The position numbers and the translations under genes are program-made. A DNA stretch of 33,954 bases, from positions 1-33,954 of the forward strand of contig JBGCFY010000323.1 of assembly GCA_045110315.1 (NCBI GenBank). The letters run 5' to 3'. The DNA is from CALFBG01 sp045110315. GTDB taxonomy: Bacteria; Bacteroidota; Bacteroidia; Chitinophagales; Saprospiraceae. Positions 23,721 through 30,915 of this stretch are shown in pieces. Position 1 is the stretch's first letter. The number at the start of each line of letters is the position of its first letter. The notes under the pieces were generated by a model. The model searched no databases. It saw only the letters and a program-made list of their open reading frames with translations, and was not told the DNA's origin.

Positions 23721-23728
23721 CAAAAATA
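23721..23728 (-). promoter_or_regulatory. -7 box of the kinase-regulator operon
   Basis: Read on the minus strand, TATTTTTG matches TAnnTTTG perfectly. No TTG is found at the -33 distance, but phased TTAACCT repeats begin 29 bases upstream, suggesting dependence on an activator. The box ends 4 bases before the ATG. Confidence 0.45.
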
Positions 23729-23757
23729 AGCATATTCTACTTCTCTTCCTTGTTTTA

Positions 23758-23796
23758 TTAACCTTAATTAACCTTATAGCTAGATTGTTTAACCTA
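23758..23796. promoter_or_regulatory. Three phased TTAACCT repeats between divergent operons
   Basis: TTAACCT starts at 23758, 23768 and 23789, that is 10 and 21 bases apart, one and two turns of DNA. OmpR/PhoB-family regulators bind direct repeats in such phase. The third copy sits at the -33 position of the GLPGLI gene promoter, with 20 bases to the -7 box. The other two lie just upstream of the -33 position of the kinase operon promoter. Confidence 0.55.
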
Positions 23797-23815
23797 GTCT
23801 TGAGTGGGAATCTCC

Positions 23816-23823
23816 TAAGTTTG
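23816..23823 (+). promoter_or_regulatory. -7 box of the GLPGLI-OMP operon
   Basis: TAAGTTTG is a perfect TAnnTTTG match, about 68 bases before the chosen ATG. A consensus TTG at -33 is missing; a TTAACCT repeat is there instead. Confidence 0.5.
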
Positions 23824-23891
23824 TGGCAGACATTGGGTAATTGAATTACCACGATTGTCTTTTTTTAATTGATTCAAACAAAAAAAATATC

Positions 23892-24644
23892 ATGAAAAAT
23901 TTATGCTTGATTTTCTGTTTTTTACCTTTTCTCTGCTTAGGACAAAAGGAAGGACGAATTATTTACACGGAAACGATTCAACTAGGAGATATTGAATTAC
24001 CACCCGAAATGGCTGCTTACAAAGATATGTTTCCGAGTAGCAAAAGCACTGAGATGAGTTTAGCTTTTACAGCTTCGGAAGGCATTTATCAAACGCACGA
24101 AGTGGCGGCTAAGGAGAAAGAATCCGCTTCGATCGAAGAAGATCATGTTCAAATAGAAATTAAAACGGAACAGAATGAATCGGTTATTTTTACAGATTTA
24201 AAAAATAAAGAACACGTAAAAAGTCAAGAGATTTTTGGTAAGAAATTTCTTATTGAAAATCCGCTAAAAGTCTTGCCTTGGAAAATGCTTAATGAACAAA
24301 AAGAGATTTTAGGATACAATTGTATGAAAGCAGTTTGCACGTTAGATTCTAATAAAACGGTTGTCGCTTGGTTTACACCTCAGATTCCAGTCTCGATTGG
24401 TCCTGCAACTTATCAAGGTTTACCAGGAGCTATTCTTGCGCTGAGTGTGGGAGAGGATAAAATTACCATTGCGGCAAAGACGATTGAAATGCAAAAAGGA
24501 ATTGCAGGGAAATTAGAACGACCAACAAAAGGAAAAAAAGTGACACAAGCTGCTTTTGATCAATTGCAAGAGGAAAAGATTAAAGAAATGCAAGAGATGT
24601 ACGGTGGAAAAGGAAACGTAATTATTCAGATGGATAGGAATTAA
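23892..24644 (+). CDS. GLPGLI family secreted protein
   Basis: A 250-residue protein with a typical Bacteroidota signal peptide, MKNLCLIFCFLPFLCLG followed by Gln, the usual cleavage point. The name-giving motif is 'TYQGLPGAILAL' near residue 183, and 'NPLKVLPWKML' and 'EILGYNCMKAVC' are further family marks. The ATG chosen here begins the signal peptide; an ATG 17 codons upstream would spoil it. GLPGLI proteins are of unknown function and are commonly encoded beside an outer membrane beta-barrel protein, as here (63 bases downstream). Both may be controlled by the divergent two-component system. Confidence 0.9.
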   Translation: MKNLCLIFCFLPFLCLGQKEGRIIYTETIQLGDIELPPEMAAYKDMFPSSKSTEMSLAFTASEGIYQTHEVAAKEKESASIEEDHVQIEIKTEQNESVIFTDLKNKEHVKSQEIFGKKFLIENPLKVLPWKMLNEQKEILGYNCMKAVCTLDSNKTVVAWFTPQIPVSIGPATYQGLPGAILALSVGEDKITIAAKTIEMQKGIAGKLERPTKGKKVTQAAFDQLQEEKIKEMQEMYGGKGNVIIQMDRN

Positions 24645-24707
24645 ACCATTGCATTTATCACCGAATCTATCGCTTCCGCATTTCTGTATATTTCAAACGC
24701 TAGTCCC

Positions 24708-27518
24708 ATGAAAATGACCAAATTAAGTTTTTCGTTGCTAAGTATTTTTTTCCTTCTATGTCTAAGTGGAAAGTGGACTACGGTGCAGGCACAAACCACT
24801 GATTTGAAGTTGGTAGGCGTGGTAGCAGACTCTACGGGTACGCCACTCGTTGGTGCTACGATCGTTTTGTTGCAAGCCCAAGATTCGGTGATGGCTGCTT
24901 TTGCGCTGAGCGATTACGAAGGTCGATTTTTATTAGAAGGTCTAACGGCGGGACAATATTTTTTGCAAATTACTTACATCGGATACGGGAGTTTTCAAAA
25001 GGAAATAACACTTCGCAGCGAGCAGCAATTTACGGATTTAGGAAAACACAATTTGAGTCTTACTAGTCATCAGCTGCAAGCCGTTGAAGTAACGGGCGCT
25101 TTCGTTCCGATTCTGATAAAAAAAGATACGATAGAATATAATGCTCGTGCTTTCAAAACCCAACCGAATGCAGTTGTCGAAGATTTGTTGAAAAAAATGC
25201 CAGGCATTGAAGTTGCCAGAGATGGTTCGATCAAAGCGCAAGGGGAAACCGTTGAGCAGTTATTGGTAGATGGAAAGCCATTTTTTGGAAGCGACCCAAC
25301 TATTGCTACGAAAAATTTACCGGCGGATATCGTAGATAAAGTTCAAGTATTTGATCATGCTTCTGAAATGGCTAGTTTCTCGGGTATTGACGATGGTGAA
25401 AAAGAGAAAACGATCAATTTGAAATTGAAAGCCGGCAAAAATCAAGGCGTCTTTGGCAATGTCATGGCGGGCTACGGAACGAAAGGAAGATACACGAGTA
25501 AATTTACTGCAAATCGTTTTGATCAGGCGATGCAATTATCTTTTATCGGAATGGCAAACAATCGCAACGAACGAGGTTTTAGTATCAAAGATTATCTTGA
25601 CTTTCAGGGTGGTTTGGGAAATTTGCTGTCGGGTGGAGAAATTAGTTTGAGCAGTGATGATGGACTTCCTTTGGATTTTGGAAATGGAGAAGGAATCACG
25701 CAAACCATCGCGGGCGGTGTGAATTTTAACTATGATTTTAATAAAAAAATAAGCTTGGAGTCTAGCTATTTTATCAGTGAATCTCGCAATGATTTGAAGC
25801 AGCAATCCGAAACGGCTAATCTCTTGGACGAAGGCATTTTTATGACTACGCAAGCAAGTGAGGAAGATATTTTGCAACGACGACATCACCTTAAAGCTAA
25901 GCTGAACTATAAAATAGATTCAACGCAAATGTTTACCCTACGGGCGAACGCAGAGTATCAGGAATCGGGTAAAGATCAAATGGCGAGTAGTCTCTCTTTT
26001 GATCCGCTAGTAGCGTTACAAAATGATGGATTGCAAGATTTTTCGGGAAATGGGGAACGTTTAAAATGGTCTTCTTCCATCGCTTATCGCAAAAAATTAG
26101 GTCGCAAAGCTAGGATTTTGAGTGGAAAACTTGATTTCGGTAATGGCTTATCAAATAGTCAAAACGCGTTAAGTAATACTACCCGTTTTTTTGCACCGAA
26201 TCAGGCGGTACTTTTTAAAAATGAATTAATTCAAGAGCAAGCCATTGACCAAGATCAAATCTCTTATGGATTAAATTTGAAATACTTAGAACCGATGGGA
26301 AGAAAGTATCACTTAGGCTTTGAGTTGCAGCGCGAAAATTTCAGTAAATCTAGTCAGAATGACTTTTTTGATTTGCCCAATCCAGCCAGTGTAGAACGGA
26401 ACTTTAATGCTAATTTGAGTAGTGAATATACGCAGGATTATCAAGTGGAACAAGCTGGAACAAGCTTGAGGTGGAATGGGAAAGTAACTCGTTTTTCGGC
26501 GGGTGTTCGTTATCAACGTTCCATCTTGACAGGAAGGGTAGTTGCGCCGATTGAAAATGATTTTGCTCAACAGTTTTATCGTTGGTTACCTCATTTTTAT
26601 TTGAATCACGACATTGGAAAACGACAAAGTATTCGATTGCGCTACACTACGCGCTTGGAAGAACCGAGTTTGAACCAATTGCAACCCGTGGTAGATAATA
26701 GCGATCCGCTACGAATTTATCGGGGGAATCCCAATTTGCGTGCGGCTTTTGATCATGATTTTTCTGTGCGCTACAGTTTGATGGATCAATTCAGTTTTAT
26801 TCATTTATTTGTAAACGGCACGCTAGGTTATACCGAGGATAAAATATTGCAGCGTACTTTCGTAGATGGACTTTTACGACAGGTAATTGAACCCGTCAAT
26901 ATTGACGAAGCTTGGCGAGCAAGAATGAACGTTTCCTACGATATGCCATTTCCTGGCTTGCCTTTAAAAATAAGCCTTTCCGCTCGACTCAACTATGAGA
27001 GTAGTGATTTTTTTATCAATGAGCAAGTAGATTTTAGCCAGCGATGGAATACAAGTTACCGCTTGAGTGTTGAAAATAAAAAGAAAGATTGGCATGATCT
27101 AGTCGTTGGATTACGGTGGAATGACAATCGTAATTTGTACCGATTTCAACAAAACTTGAATCAGCAGTATTATGATTATACGGCTTATTCTGAATGGCAA
27201 ATTTACTTGAAAAAAGCGTGGGTAGCTGAGGTGAGTTTTGAACAACAATTTTATTCGGCGGAAGCTTTTGGAGCAGCGCAGAATTTGAGCTTGCTGAATC
27301 TTGGTTTTAGTAAAAGTATCTTGAAGAATCGTTTGACGTTCAAGCTAAGTGCCATTGATGTTTTTAACCAGAATGTTGGCATTCAACGGTTTAGTAATTA
27401 CAATTTGACGCAAGAACGAAAAACAAATGTGATTGGAAGATTCTTTTTGCTAACAGCGACTTATAAATTATCTGCTTTTGGCAATGATACGTTCGGTAAC
27501 ACGAAGATAGATCAATAA
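24708..27518 (+). CDS. Outer membrane beta-barrel protein with carboxypeptidase-regulatory-like and plug domains
   Basis: A 936-residue TonB-receptor-like protein. The signal peptide ends in 'TVQAQ'. Residues about 32-115 form a CarboxypepD_reg-like domain ('LVGVVADSTGTPLVGATIVL', 'YEGRFLLEGLTAGQYFLQI'). A plug-like domain follows ('VVEDLLKKMPGIEVARDGSI', 'VEQLLVDGKPFFGSDP', 'DIVDKVQVFD'). The remainder is a beta-barrel of the OMP_b-brl_3 kind with alternating aromatic strands ('QSIRLRYTTRLEEPSLNQL', 'YRGNPNLRAAFDHDFSVRY'). The substrate is unknown. It follows the GLPGLI gene closely and converges on the EamA transporter gene with a 14-base gap. A near-consensus box TATATTTC lies at 24687-24694 and might provide a second promoter. 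Confidence 0.93.
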   Translation: MKMTKLSFSLLSIFFLLCLSGKWTTVQAQTTDLKLVGVVADSTGTPLVGATIVLLQAQDSVMAAFALSDYEGRFLLEGLTAGQYFLQITYIGYGSFQKEITLRSEQQFTDLGKHNLSLTSHQLQAVEVTGAFVPILIKKDTIEYNARAFKTQPNAVVEDLLKKMPGIEVARDGSIKAQGETVEQLLVDGKPFFGSDPTIATKNLPADIVDKVQVFDHASEMASFSGIDDGEKEKTINLKLKAGKNQGVFGNVMAGYGTKGRYTSKFTANRFDQAMQLSFIGMANNRNERGFSIKDYLDFQGGLGNLLSGGEISLSSDDGLPLDFGNGEGITQTIAGGVNFNYDFNKKISLESSYFISESRNDLKQQSETANLLDEGIFMTTQASEEDILQRRHHLKAKLNYKIDSTQMFTLRANAEYQESGKDQMASSLSFDPLVALQNDGLQDFSGNGERLKWSSSIAYRKKLGRKARILSGKLDFGNGLSNSQNALSNTTRFFAPNQAVLFKNELIQEQAIDQDQISYGLNLKYLEPMGRKYHLGFELQRENFSKSSQNDFFDLPNPASVERNFNANLSSEYTQDYQVEQAGTSLRWNGKVTRFSAGVRYQRSILTGRVVAPIENDFAQQFYRWLPHFYLNHDIGKRQSIRLRYTTRLEEPSLNQLQPVVDNSDPLRIYRGNPNLRAAFDHDFSVRYSLMDQFSFIHLFVNGTLGYTEDKILQRTFVDGLLRQVIEPVNIDEAWRARMNVSYDMPFPGLPLKISLSARLNYESSDFFINEQVDFSQRWNTSYRLSVENKKKDWHDLVVGLRWNDNRNLYRFQQNLNQQYYDYTAYSEWQIYLKKAWVAEVSFEQQFYSAEAFGAAQNLSLLNLGFSKSILKNRLTFKLSAIDVFNQNVGIQRFSNYNLTQERKTNVIGRFFLLTATYKLSAFGNDTFGNTKIDQ

Positions 27519-27532
27519 GGAAGGGCATTTGC

Positions 27533-28441
27533 TTATTTCTTTTTAATGCGCCACACCCCTAATAAAATGCAACACAAGCCCAAGATTTGCCAAGCACTAA
27601 TCGGGTCTCCCAAAAATAAAAAAGCTAAAACCAAGGTAGAAATAGGACCGACACTCGCTACAATGGCCATATCACCAGAACCAATCAAGCGAATACTTTC
27701 CGAAAAGCAAAATACAGGAATGACCGTCGCAATGACTGCCATGAGTAAAGCATATTGATAAATAGCGGCGTTGTATCCCCAAAGTGGAACGGGATGAAAA
27801 ATGAAATAGTGCGTAATAATGGCCAGACAAGAAAAACACATGGCTAATGCCGTAAAGCGAATGGTTCCTAAACGAGGAATAATTTTTCCACTGCCATAAA
27901 TAAACCCTGCAAAACAGAACCCACAAAGAAAAACCAGCATCACGCCCCAAAGAGTATGCTGGTCATTACTAATCTCTACTTCTCCCAAAAAAGCCACGAC
28001 AATACCCAAATAAGTTAAAATTAAGGCCAATAGCTGTGCTCGACTAATTGGTTTTTTCTCAAAAAAGGCAACGAGTAGTACTACGATCGTTGGGTATACA
28101 AAAAGAATGAGTCTTTCCAATCCAGCACTGATGTATTGTAGCCCTAAAAAATCAAATAAGCTTGCTAAGTAATAGCCTAAGACACCCAGTCCAATCACCT
28201 GCCACCAATCTTGCTTGCTCAGCCGTGGTCGATCTTTTTGTCGGAAAGACCAAAGGGCAATTAGAAAGAAGAAGGGGAGGGCAAATAGCATCCGCAAGGT
28301 TAGGGCGGATAAAGGATCTACCCCTTGTCGATACATTAATTTTACGATAATGGCTTTCGTGGAAAATAAAATGGAACCCAAGAAAACGAGACCAACTCCT
28401 TTCAACCGTCGGTTGGATTCGGTTGTGCTAGTTGCGGACAT
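27533..28441 (-). CDS. EamA/DMT-family transporter
   Basis: A 302-residue membrane protein with about ten hydrophobic segments arranged as two EamA repeats. The first contains 'GLVFLGSILFSTKAIIVKLM' and 'LTLRMLFALPFFFLIAL', the second 'GVMLVFLCGFCFAGFIYGSG' and 'STLVLAFLFLGDPISAWQIL', the hallmark near the end of each repeat. It belongs to the drug/metabolite transporter superfamily and likely exports a small metabolite; the substrate is unknown. The start MSATSTTESNRRLKG is chosen because the 20 codons before it are not typical of the family's cytoplasmic N-terminus. The C-terminus is basic (RIKKK). Confidence 0.92.
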   Translation of the reverse strand: MSATSTTESNRRLKGVGLVFLGSILFSTKAIIVKLMYRQGVDPLSALTLRMLFALPFFFLIALWSFRQKDRPRLSKQDWWQVIGLGVLGYYLASLFDFLGLQYISAGLERLILFVYPTIVVLLVAFFEKKPISRAQLLALILTYLGIVVAFLGEVEISNDQHTLWGVMLVFLCGFCFAGFIYGSGKIIPRLGTIRFTALAMCFSCLAIITHYFIFHPVPLWGYNAAIYQYALLMAVIATVIPVFCFSESIRLIGSGDMAIVASVGPISTLVLAFLFLGDPISAWQILGLCCILLGVWRIKKK

Positions 28442-28540
28442 GAATTGTATTTTGGGATAGAAGCGCTCAAGAAAAAAGTTTGAAATAAAGCATCCTAGCA
28501 ATTGTTTAGGGTGTGCTCATTTAAAAGTCAATAATAACAA

Positions 28541-28617
28541 TTGTTTTTTGTAAATCATCCATAAACTCATTTTTAACAAAATCTTCTTGATAAATAATTT
28601 GTTTTTTTTGTAAATCA
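28541..28617. repeat. Pair of imperfect direct repeats
   Basis: TTGTTTTTTGTAAATCA (28541-28557) recurs with two extra T at 28599-28617, 58 bases later. The second copy supplies the TTG of the promoter-like pair that ends in TATCTTTA (28621). Confidence 0.6.
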
Positions 28618-28628
28618 GGCTATCTTTA
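28599..28628 (+). promoter_or_regulatory. Promoter-like element in the gene-free region
   Basis: TTG (28599-28601) and TATCTTTA (28621-28628) are 19 bases apart, close to the Bacteroidota consensus. No protein gene follows within 700 bases, so if active it would make a noncoding RNA or a very long leader. Confidence 0.38.
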
Positions 28629-28781
28629 GCTTGAAATCAGAACGCCTATCTTAGTACTAATTTACACTAATCCTCTATTATTGATATTAAATTTCAGTTA
28701 TACATCCAAATTGCGCCATTAAAACGTTGTTAGGAGAACACTAATCTTAGTCTATCCGATCATCCATTATTTAAGTTTTAT

Positions 28782-28800
28782 TAGAATTTGAAAAATTCTA
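28782..28800. repeat. Perfect 8-bp hairpin with a GAA loop
   Basis: TAGAATTT and AAATTCTA are exact reverse complements separated by GAA. AT-rich, no T-run follows, function unknown. Confidence 0.6.
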
Positions 28801-28998
28801 TAGTAAAACTTCGTTTCAAAATAAGCTAAAACCATCTAACTTAAAGTTTAAATGCTTGACTATCAATCTAATATTGGTAATCTAAGCACACTATAGATGT
28901 ACAATATCACCAAAATTGTTAGCATAATTGGGCACAATTTCTAATAATCAGTAATAAATATTGCACAAAATATTCCCTTGACAAAATGCTTATAACAG

Positions 28999-29113
28999 TC
29001 TATTTGCTGGACCCAAGCCAGTGGATAGGGTATTAAGGTGTTCAAAATACTGAAGAATAGAAGTTTTAGCTTTTATTATGTTTCGGCATGGATTACTCTT
29101 GTAGTTCATGCCG
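28999..29113 (+). ncRNA. Candidate structured small RNA (two stem-loops)
   Basis: Stem 1: 28999-29010 pairs with 29018-29029 across the 7-base loop ACCCAAG. The twelve pairs include four G-U pairs if the plus strand is transcribed; on the minus strand they would be A-C mismatches. Stem 2: CGGCATG (29084-29090) pairs with CATGCCG (29107-29113) and is followed by CTTTT. A flanking dyad TTTTAGC/GCTAAAA (29064-29070 with 29147-29153) encloses stem 2. It matches no RNA family that I recognise. Confidence 0.28.
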
Positions 29114-29298
29114 CTTTTAATTGGTAAGCTATGGTGGATTTGCATCGCTAAAATTTACCACATTTTAGTATTGAATGTTACGAACGTCGGTAAGCGTTTG
29201 CATTGATTTATTTATAATTGATACTAAGGACTTCTAAGATACAACGAAGGATTGTAAGCATTTTGTCTTGGTCTTTATGGCTTTCAGATTAATTATTT

Positions 29299-29306
29299 TA
29301 CCTTTG
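29299..29306 (+). promoter_or_regulatory. -7 box of the lipoprotein gene at 29345
   Basis: TACCTTTG matches TAnnTTTG exactly, 38 bases before the ATG. No consensus TTG at the ideal distance was found. Confidence 0.48.
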
Positions 29307-29344
29307 GCGCTTTGATGAAAATAACTTTTTAAACTGCTTTATAT

Positions 29345-30205
29345 ATGTCGACAAAAATTAATTACTTACTCCTCGGAATTATCTTTCTTTTAGTTGCTGC
29401 TTGTGGGGAGTCTTCTGAGTTAGACCGAGTCTTTAAACCGGGAACTTATAAAAAAGAATACCAAATTCTTTTCCGTTCTCCAGAAGTTTCTGGCAACGAT
29501 TTATTTTTGATTAATTATGTGATTATGCGCCATCAAGATCACTTCTCTTACGAAATTGAGGGAAAAACTTACCGAGAACTTTTAGCTATGGCCAAAAAAT
29601 TCGAACAAGAAGGAATGTCCGTGGAAGAAGTTTACCAACAGAACGGAGAACAAACGACTGTCCAACAAAGTATCATCAATGATGGTGCAGGCTCGATTCG
29701 TAGAGCCAATGATGCTCGTAAAATTATCAGAGCCTTACTTTTTACTTGCGAATATGAGAATACTTCAAAATCGGATATCGTCTTATTGAGTAGTAGCTTT
29801 TTGATTAATGGCCCTTTTAAAAGTAGAATCACGACGGCAGGTTACGAGGTGAACTGTGTTTTGAAAGCAGGAGAGAAGACAAAGGTTAATTTTGCGGTAA
29901 GCGGCAAAACTATTTCCGATAACCTAAAATTCAAAGCTAATAATTATACGGAATACTTGATGGTCGATAGTTTATTTCAAAATATAGAAATCGAAGTGGC
30001 CGGTAACACCATTCAAAAAGATACTCGATTCTTTGGAATTTGTAACTTCAAAACGCGGCTTGAACCTTTCCAAAGCTATAAAATGGGAGAGGATGAAGCA
30101 TTGGCTCAACGAAAAACCAAAAAAGCGGATGGTACGACCAAAATTGATTGGGGCGCAGCTCATTATTTACCAAAAGAGCAAAAAGAACCGATCAATATGC
30201 AATAA
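29345..30205 (+). CDS. Hypothetical lipoprotein
   Basis: A 286-residue protein with a lipoprotein signal peptide ending in the lipobox VAAC (Cys20), so it should be attached to the envelope. I recognise no domain. The mature part has a helical stretch ('TYRELLAMAKKFEQEGMSVE') followed by regions rich in beta-strand and in basic residues, ending in 'INMQ'. It might be exported to the outer membrane. The second lipoprotein gene starts 47 bases downstream, so the two may be cotranscribed. Confidence 0.8.
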   Translation: MSTKINYLLLGIIFLLVAACGESSELDRVFKPGTYKKEYQILFRSPEVSGNDLFLINYVIMRHQDHFSYEIEGKTYRELLAMAKKFEQEGMSVEEVYQQNGEQTTVQQSIINDGAGSIRRANDARKIIRALLFTCEYENTSKSDIVLLSSSFLINGPFKSRITTAGYEVNCVLKAGEKTKVNFAVSGKTISDNLKFKANNYTEYLMVDSLFQNIEIEVAGNTIQKDTRFFGICNFKTRLEPFQSYKMGEDEALAQRKTKKADGTTKIDWGAAHYLPKEQKEPINMQ

Positions 30206-30252
30206 GTAGACAATGTAGGTGCTACCTTGCAGGAAACAAAATTTTGTAAAGG

Positions 30253-30723
30253 GTGAAAACAATCCAAATCCTATCCTTGATCGTTGCCATATTCCTGTTG
30301 TCGGCTTGCAAAACAACGAAAGTCGGTCAGCAAAACCCACAAGATTTAACTGATTTGAAAAAGGCAGTCAATCAATTGGTCGATTGCCTCAATCAGCGGG
30401 ATGAGGCTTGCGTAACTCGTTTGTATGCAAAGGATTTTGAGAGCTACTCGCCGTTAATTGAATTCTCGTCGGTGGAACAATTGGTCGCTAAAACGATCAG
30501 TAATTTTGAAAATAACCAGTTTCAAGTATCAATCAATATTATTGACTTAGAGGTCGGAACACACTTGGCTTACGTGGTGCTAGAGTGGGAATTGATGGAG
30601 CAACGAGCAGATGGAGTATGGCTTAGTCTCCTCCTCGAAAAACGCTTAGATTTATGGAAAAAAAATCCAAAATTAGGCTGGCAACTACAACGGAGTCTGT
30701 TTTATAAACCCAAGTTCTACTAA
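30253..30723 (+). CDS. Small lipoprotein with a possible NTF2-like domain
   Basis: A 156-residue protein with a lipobox LSAC (Cys19). The start is GTG; no ATG in the frame would give the signal peptide. The mature part ('LKKAVNQLVDCLNQRDEACV', 'LYAKDFESYSPL', 'YVVLEWELME', 'WQLQRSLFYKP') has the order of helices and strands seen in SnoaL/DUF4440-like NTF2 folds, but the match is only by pattern. Two cysteines in 'DCLNQRDEAC' may form a disulfide. It follows another lipoprotein gene by 47 bases. Confidence 0.78.
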   Translation: MKTIQILSLIVAIFLLSACKTTKVGQQNPQDLTDLKKAVNQLVDCLNQRDEACVTRLYAKDFESYSPLIEFSSVEQLVAKTISNFENNQFQVSINIIDLEVGTHLAYVVLEWELMEQRADGVWLSLLLEKRLDLWKKNPKLGWQLQRSLFYKPKFY

Positions 30724-30826
30724 GAAATTCTTGTATTCCCCCCGATTTTACAATTTACGAACGACTACAACTAAAGCAAAGCCCCGATTTTTCCAATAAC
30801 TTCGCGGGTTTCTAGTCAATTATCCT

Positions 30827-30834
30827 TAACTTTG
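30827..30834 (+). promoter_or_regulatory. -7 box of the ABC-F gene
   Basis: TAACTTTG is a perfect TAnnTTTG match, 81 bases before the ATG. It implies a 5' leader of about 75 bases, which contains the stem-loop at 30845-30879. Confidence 0.5.
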
Positions 30835-30844
30835 CAGCTTTTTA

Positions 30845-30879
30845 AACGGTAGGGGAATTCTTAAGAGAAATCTGCCGTT
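30845..30879 (+). promoter_or_regulatory. Stem-loop in the ABC-F leader
   Basis: AACGGTAG (30845-30852) can pair with CTGCCGTT (30872-30879): seven Watson-Crick pairs and one G-U, with a 19-base loop. It lies right after the predicted transcription start and might affect translation or stability. No T-run follows, so it is not a terminator. Confidence 0.4.
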
Positions 30880-30915
30880 GTTTAAGTTGAAGTTTGACAA
30901 AAATAATATATCAAT

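Larger units (their letters stand above)
28442..29344. other. Long gene-free AT-rich region with repeats and possible small RNA
   Basis: About 0.9 kb without a convincing protein gene. It holds two near-identical 17- to 19-base direct repeats (28541, 28599), a promoter-like TTG-N19-TATCTTTA (28599-28628), a perfect 8-bp hairpin (28782-28800), a 12-pair stem with G-U pairs (28999-29029), a 7-bp stem CGGCATG/CATGCCG (29084-29113) and the promoter of the next gene (29299). Such density of dyads suggests RNA structure or regulatory sites. Confidence 0.5.

Noticed and set aside
23841..23891. Upstream start for the GLPGLI protein
   Set aside because: It puts charged residues before an otherwise perfect signal peptide.
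25536..25889. 117-codon minus-strand frame inside the OMP gene
   Set aside because: It is opposite a well-supported beta-barrel frame and shows no protein-like pattern.
28978..29006. TTGACA-N17-TATTTG as an E. coli-type promoter
   Set aside because: The Bacteroidota primary sigma factor does not use this consensus, the second box fits poorly and it overlaps the predicted RNA stem.
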